Source: Bacteroidales bacterium (GTDB taxonomy: Bacteria > Bacteroidota > Bacteroidia > Bacteroidales > UBA12077). Taken from it: a DNA stretch of 64,000 nt. Below the pieces are notes generated by a model. The model saw nothing but the letters and a program-made list of their open reading frames with translations, was not told where the DNA came from and ran no database searches. A program made the position numbers and the translations under genes. Positions 60,508 to 64,000 of this stretch are shown here, in pieces. Every line of letters starts with the position of its first letter. Position 1 is the stretch's first letter. Location: contig JANQHE010000076.1 of NCBI GenBank assembly GCA_028282785.1, positions 24,547 through 88,546 on the forward strand. Reading direction: 5' to 3'.

Positions 60508-60768
60508 ATGAGTAAAGAAACCAGAATTTTAGGTGTATTAATCATCGATAGACAGCAAGAAGCTGGGAAAATTCAAAATGTTCTGACAAAATATGGTTGT
60601 TCAATTAAAACCCGTTTAGGATTACATGAGGTAACAGATGAAGTTTCTAGTACAAGCGGATTATTGTTACTCGAATTAACGGGGAATGTATCCGAAATGG
60701 ATAAGCTCGAAAACGAATTGTTAGCTGTTGAAGGCACACAAACTCAGAAGATGATTTTTGTGGATTAA
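60508..60768 (+). CDS. TM1266-family hydrogenase-associated protein, copy 3
   Basis: An 86-residue paralogue of copy 2: RILGVLIIDRQQEAGKIQNVLTKYGCSIKTRLGLHE, then LLLLELTGNVSEMDKLENEL. The pair 60207/60508 arose by tandem duplication. It ends 18 bases before a clear terminator, closing the operon. Function unknown; the placement suggests a role in maturation or its control. Confidence 0.82.
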   Translation: MSKETRILGVLIIDRQQEAGKIQNVLTKYGCSIKTRLGLHEVTDEVSSTSGLLLLELTGNVSEMDKLENELLAVEGTQTQKMIFVD

Positions 60769-60785
60769 ATTTTAGGGGTATTGAA

Positions 60786-60823
60786 AGAAAAAAGCGCAGA
60801 TTATAATTATTTGCGCTTTTTTT
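60786..60823 (+). terminator. Intrinsic terminator of the hydG operon
   Basis: AAAAAAGCGCA (60788-60798) pairs with TGCGCTTTTTT (60812-60822) around 13 bases, followed by more T. The A- and T-runs make it usable from both strands, so it may also end the hemerythrin transcript from the right. Confidence 0.8.
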
Positions 60824-60848
60824 GATGTTAATATATTTAATTCATGAT

Positions 60849-61250
60849 TTAAGCTACTTGATTAATATAGTTTTTAAAATCCAAGTCGGCACTACTTGTA
60901 TGATTTATAAGCCAATCTGTAAGATATGCAATCATTTCCTCTACCACACTTGATTTTCCATTTAAGACATCTTTACAGAACATTGCGATTTTAAAAATAA
61001 AATCGATATGCATTTTTTCATGCTCCTCTAATTTGGGATATTTAATTTCTCGTAAAAGTTTTTCCTCTTCTTTAAAATGCTTTTTTGCATATTTTAATAA
61101 ATCACTTAATGTTTCACCAATTAGTGGAGAACATTTATCATCCTTACATTCATGAATTAAATTGTTGGTTAAGTCAAATAATTCTCTATGTTGATTATCA
61201 ATTACGATGTTATCAACGCTAAGATCTTCAGTCCATTGTAAAAAACTCAT
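60849..61250 (-). CDS. Bacteriohemerythrin
   Basis: A 133-residue hemerythrin: WTEDLSVDNIVIDNQHRELFDL with His21, HFKEEEKLL (HxxxE type), HEKMHIDF (HxxxH type) and HTSSADLDF (HxxxxD type), which together supply the di-iron ligands. Such proteins bind O2 and serve as sensors, stores or scavengers. Beside oxygen-sensitive [FeFe] hydrogenase maturation genes an O2-protection role is plausible but inferred. It converges on the hydG operon terminator. Confidence 0.92.
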   Translation of the reverse strand: MSFLQWTEDLSVDNIVIDNQHRELFDLTNNLIHECKDDKCSPLIGETLSDLLKYAKKHFKEEEKLLREIKYPKLEEHEKMHIDFIFKIAMFCKDVLNGKSSVVEEMIAYLTDWLINHTSSADLDFKNYINQVA

Positions 61251-61340
61251 CTATACCTAATTAAAACGTTATTAAATCCTATTACGTAAAAAAGTACTTC
61301 TAGTTTCGACTACAATGTTAAAGTGATGTTATATTTTTTA

Positions 61341-61356
61341 CTACTTTTAAAAGTAG
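61341..61356. promoter_or_regulatory. 16-base perfect palindrome in the divergent hemerythrin/permease region
   Basis: CTACTTTTAAAAGTAG is fully self-complementary. It is near the middle of the 180-base region between the hemerythrin start (61250) and the permease start (61431), a typical operator position. Confidence 0.45.
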
Positions 61357-61361
61357 AGTAG

Positions 61362-61396
61362 TTAAAACTAATATTAGTGCATCAAATTAGTTTTAA
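61362..61396. repeat. Inverted repeat upstream of the FtsX-type permease
   Basis: TTAAAACTAAT (61362-61372) and ATTAGTTTTAA (61386-61396) are perfect 11-base arms around a 13-base loop, ending 34 bases before the ATG of the permease gene. Confidence 0.5.
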
Positions 61397-61430
61397 TACC
61401 GTCTTTAAGTCAATAACATTTTAAAATATT

Positions 61431-63833
61431 ATGCTCAAAAATTACTTTATCCTTACGTTTCGAACACTGATACGTCAAAAAGTGTATTCATTTATCAATA
61501 TTTTTGGATTAGCAGTTGGAATTACAAGTTTTCTAATAATACTACTTTATGTACAAAACGAATTAAGTTATAATAGACACATTGAAGATGCCAGGAATAA
61601 ATATCGTATGGTGGAAATACAATATCCGCCAGGAGTTGGTGAACAGCATGTTGCTGTTACAATGGGGCCTTTGGCAGCAGCTTTAAAAAATGATTTTCCG
61701 GAAGTAAAACAGAGTATGCGAATAACAGGTGGAGGAACTCTTCTTGTTAATTTTAAAGATAAAAGTTTTAATGAAGAAAATACTGCATATGCAGATACTA
61801 ATGTATTTAATATGCTAAGTATTGAGCTGCTTAAAGGCAAACCGGAAAATGCTTTATCTGAGCTTAATTCCGTGGTAATTTCAGAGAAATTAGCTCAAAA
61901 GTATTTTGGTACAATTGACGATGCAATTGGAAACATAATTGATATTGCTAATGAGCCCTTTACTGTACAAGGTGTAATGGAGAATATGACCCGAAATTCA
62001 CATATTTATTTTGAAATGGTAATGCCATTTACTATTATGGAAAATAAATATGAGTGGATGCGCTCCTGGGGAAGTAACTCTTTGGATACATATATTCAGT
62101 TGGTTAATGGAACAAAACAAAGTGAGTTTGAAGTTAAGCTTCCGGAGTTTATAAAAAAGTATACCAAAGATAGCTGGTCTTCTGATTTAGAAATGTATAT
62201 TCAACCAATTCTTGATATTCATTTAAAATCTAATCATATAAAGTTTCAGACTTATAATTATAAACAGGGCGATATTAATCAGGTTTATATTTTTTCTGCC
62301 GTTGCGTTATTAATTTTAATTGTAGCTTGTATAAATTATATTAATTTATCTACAGCAAGGGCTGTAAAAAGATCGAGAGAAGTTGGAGTTAGGAAAACCG
62401 CCGGAGCACAAAGAGGAAAATTAATCGTTCAGTTTTTGGGAGAATCAATTATCTTGACTTTTTTATCGACTCTTATAGCTATTATTCTTGTGGAGCTTTT
62501 GCTACCTTATATGAATAATTTACTGGGAATTGAATTAGATATAAGTCTTGGAAACTGGTTATTTACGTTGGGTCTATTTTTCTTAGTATTCATAATTGGA
62601 ATTCTATCCGGTAGCTATCCTGCATTTTATTTATCGAATTTTAATCCTGTTATAGTATTAAAAGGCGGACAAAATAATACACAAAAGGGAGAAACCGGAA
62701 ATCTGAGAAAAGTATTGGTAGTTTTTCAATTTACTATTTCAATAATCATTATTGTTTCAACTTTGATTTCCATAGCACAGGTAAACTATTTCCATAAAAA
62801 GGATAAAGGATATAATGATGAAGCGGTTTACGCAATATCATTTTTTGGAACTGATGCAGAGCAACGAGTGAAGCAAATGGAGTTATATAGAGATGAAATA
62901 TCAAGTGATCCTAATATACTATCAGTATCTTTATCATCGGGTTCAACAGGTGTTTCAGGAACACAAAGTCAGTTGCATGCGGCAGACACTTCTGAAGGGT
63001 CAATTATGGTTCGATTTGGATTTGTAGATGATACCTATTTTAAAATGATGGAAATTCCATTAGTTCAAGGACGTTATTTCAGTGATGAGTATGCTACGGA
63101 TAAAGATAATGCTGTGATTTTAAATGAAATTGCGGTTAAAAAATTAGGTTGGGAAAACCCAATTGGTAAAGAATTTAAACCAATATATGGTGATACTATT
63201 AACAATAGGCAGGTGATCGGAGTAATTAAAGATTATAATTATTACTCGCTATTAAGTCCAATTGAACCTGCGGCATATTTTTATTACCCAAATCGATTCC
63301 ATCGGGTAATTGTAAAAATGCATCCGGAAAATTTAGAATCTACATTAATTAACCTTGAAAATAAATGGAATGAGCTATTCCCAAAATCGCCATTTGAAGG
63401 TTATTTTCTTGATGAACTTTTTCAATATCGCTACAAGAACCAGATTAACTCAATGAAGGTATTTGGTATTTTTGCGATCATTTGTATTTTAATTTCTTGT
63501 TTAGGATTGTACGGTTTGGTTGCATATATTGTGACCCAGCGTACAAAAGAAATTGCAATACGTAAGGCAATGGGAAGTTCATCGTTTAATATTGTGAAAA
63601 TTATTAATAAAGACTTTATAAAACTAATTATAATTTCCAGTATCGTTGCTGTGCCAATTTCGTTCTATTATATGTCAAAGTGGTTAAGTAATTTTGTTTA
63701 TAGAATTAATCTGAGCTGGTATTATTTTGTTATTGCTATTGCAGGAGCTTTACTTATTGCAATTCTAACCAATTTGTTCCATACTATGAAAGCGGCTGTT
63801 AAAAATCCGGCTGATACATTAAGATACGAATAG
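61431..63833 (+). CDS. Bacteroidota-type FtsX/MacB ABC transporter permease
   Basis: An 800-residue membrane protein beginning LKNYFILTFRTLIRQKVYSFINIFGLAVGI, the usual start of the Bacteroidota double-FtsX permeases. It has a transmembrane helix near 20-40, a periplasmic MacB-PCD-like domain, three helices near 285-405 (first FtsX domain with RSREVGVRKTAGAQRG), then a second copy of the pattern (helices near 425-445 and 680-790, with RTKEIAIRKAMGSS). No ATPase is adjacent in this window. Such proteins act in lipoprotein, antimicrobial or efflux functions; the cargo is unknown. Confidence 0.9.
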   Translation: MLKNYFILTFRTLIRQKVYSFINIFGLAVGITSFLIILLYVQNELSYNRHIEDARNKYRMVEIQYPPGVGEQHVAVTMGPLAAALKNDFPEVKQSMRITGGGTLLVNFKDKSFNEENTAYADTNVFNMLSIELLKGKPENALSELNSVVISEKLAQKYFGTIDDAIGNIIDIANEPFTVQGVMENMTRNSHIYFEMVMPFTIMENKYEWMRSWGSNSLDTYIQLVNGTKQSEFEVKLPEFIKKYTKDSWSSDLEMYIQPILDIHLKSNHIKFQTYNYKQGDINQVYIFSAVALLILIVACINYINLSTARAVKRSREVGVRKTAGAQRGKLIVQFLGESIILTFLSTLIAIILVELLLPYMNNLLGIELDISLGNWLFTLGLFFLVFIIGILSGSYPAFYLSNFNPVIVLKGGQNNTQKGETGNLRKVLVVFQFTISIIIIVSTLISIAQVNYFHKKDKGYNDEAVYAISFFGTDAEQRVKQMELYRDEISSDPNILSVSLSSGSTGVSGTQSQLHAADTSEGSIMVRFGFVDDTYFKMMEIPLVQGRYFSDEYATDKDNAVILNEIAVKKLGWENPIGKEFKPIYGDTINNRQVIGVIKDYNYYSLLSPIEPAAYFYYPNRFHRVIVKMHPENLESTLINLENKWNELFPKSPFEGYFLDELFQYRYKNQINSMKVFGIFAIICILISCLGLYGLVAYIVTQRTKEIAIRKAMGSSSFNIVKIINKDFIKLIIISSIVAVPISFYYMSKWLSNFVYRINLSWYYFVIAIAGALLIAILTNLFHTMKAAVKNPADTLRYE

Positions 63834-63895
63834 CTATTATATAAAGTGAGGTTGTCCAAAAAGTCTTAGTGCTCTTTGTGCCTGCTTTGTGAAAC

Positions 63896-63911
63896 TCTGC
63901 CTGTCGGCAGA
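63896..63911. repeat. Small GC-rich palindrome TCTGCC-TGTC-GGCAGA
   Basis: Perfect 6-base arms with a 4-base loop, in the gap 63834-64000 after the permease. It resembles the CTGCCnnnGGCAG repeats frequent between Bacteroidota genes and a weaker copy at about 27149-27171. The nearby GAGGTTGTCCAAAAAG (63849-63864) recalls transposon ends but no transposase is seen. Confidence 0.5.
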
Positions 63912-63937
63912 CCAATGTCAATAAGTTAAGAAAATAT

Positions 63938-63968
63938 AACCTGCTAAACATTTGTTATTTAGCAGGTT
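63938..63968. terminator. Hairpin near the right edge of the window
   Basis: AACCTGCTAAA (63938-63948) and TTTAGCAGGTT (63958-63968) are perfect 11-base arms around CATTTGTTA. The T-run on either side is weak, so terminator activity is moderately likely only. No gene is visible from 63834 to the edge. Confidence 0.5.
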
Positions 63969-64000
63969 AATTAGTATATTTAAGTATGTTTCACGTATTA

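Noticed and set aside
63849..63911. GAGGTTGTCCAAAAAG and the nearby palindrome as an insertion-sequence end
   Set aside because: No transposase, no paired terminal repeat and no target duplication could be seen in the remaining sequence.

Overview
The window is a low-GC, AT-rich stretch from a member of the Bacteroidota, most likely a strictly or largely anaerobic Bacteroidia (Marinilabiliales or Bacteroidales-like). This rests on the -7 promoter motif TAnnTTTG before many genes, near absence of strong Shine-Dalgarno sequences (with a few exceptions at the hydrogenase genes), a TonB-dependent receptor, lipoproteins with LSC lipoboxes, and Bacteroidota-type FtsX permease and TPR proteins. No tRNA, rRNA, CRISPR array, transposase or phage gene was seen. 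About two thirds of the window is devoted to hydrogen metabolism.

Region 1 (1-11749, minus strand) is one long operon for a membrane-bound group 4 [NiFe] hydrogenase. It reads, in transcription order, sulfhydrogenase-type beta and gamma subunits (FeS and FAD/NAD modules), a polyferredoxin, NuoH-, NuoB-, NuoC- and NuoD-like subunits, a NuoL-like pump, MbhD/E-like, MrpB, C, D, E, F, G, and finally a NuoI-like ferredoxin cut by the window edge. The NuoD-like protein keeps all four nickel ligands. Region 2 (11921-18407, plus) is rex followed by the complete [NiFe] maturation set hypF-C-D-E-A-B. Region 3 (18613-26986, plus) is a signalling cluster (two DRTGG proteins, two HATPase proteins, an [FeFe]-hydrogenase-like protein and a PHP protein) followed by a trimeric [FeFe] hydrogenase hydB-hydA-hydC of the NADH/ferredoxin (bifurcating) type.

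Region 4 (27376-38496) is ordinary accessory genome: ATP-grasp protein, BASS transporter, a small lipoprotein, TPR protein, DUF985 cupin, HAMP-GAF sensor, patatin-Omp85 protein and a histone-deacetylase-family hydrolase. Region 5 (38493-50550) is a second hydrogen locus: on the minus strand a small ferredoxin, a sensory [FeFe]-hydrogenase-PAS protein and a SpoIIE-type phosphatase; divergently a second hydC-hydB-hydA, a sensory hydrogenase fused to a histidine kinase, two REC proteins and a second rex, then ribF. Region 6 (51511-58153) is a TonB receptor, an ABC importer with an embedded REC protein, and a serpin. Region 7 (58339-60768) is hydG flanked by three TM1266-family proteins; hydE and hydF are not here. 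A hemerythrin and an FtsX-type permease close the window.

The genes fit together as a redox-balancing system. Two NADH/ferredoxin [FeFe] hydrogenases and an ion-pumping [NiFe] hydrogenase with its own NAD(P)H module can exchange H2, ferredoxin and NAD(P)H. Two Rex repressors can read NADH/NAD+, and up to three catalytically altered H-cluster proteins can read H2 and pass the signal to a kinase, a phosphatase or a regulator. Nearly identical 19-base operator-like sites precede three separate hydrogenase-related operons, which suggests one regulon across the window. Function assignments are from reading motifs; no database search was possible.
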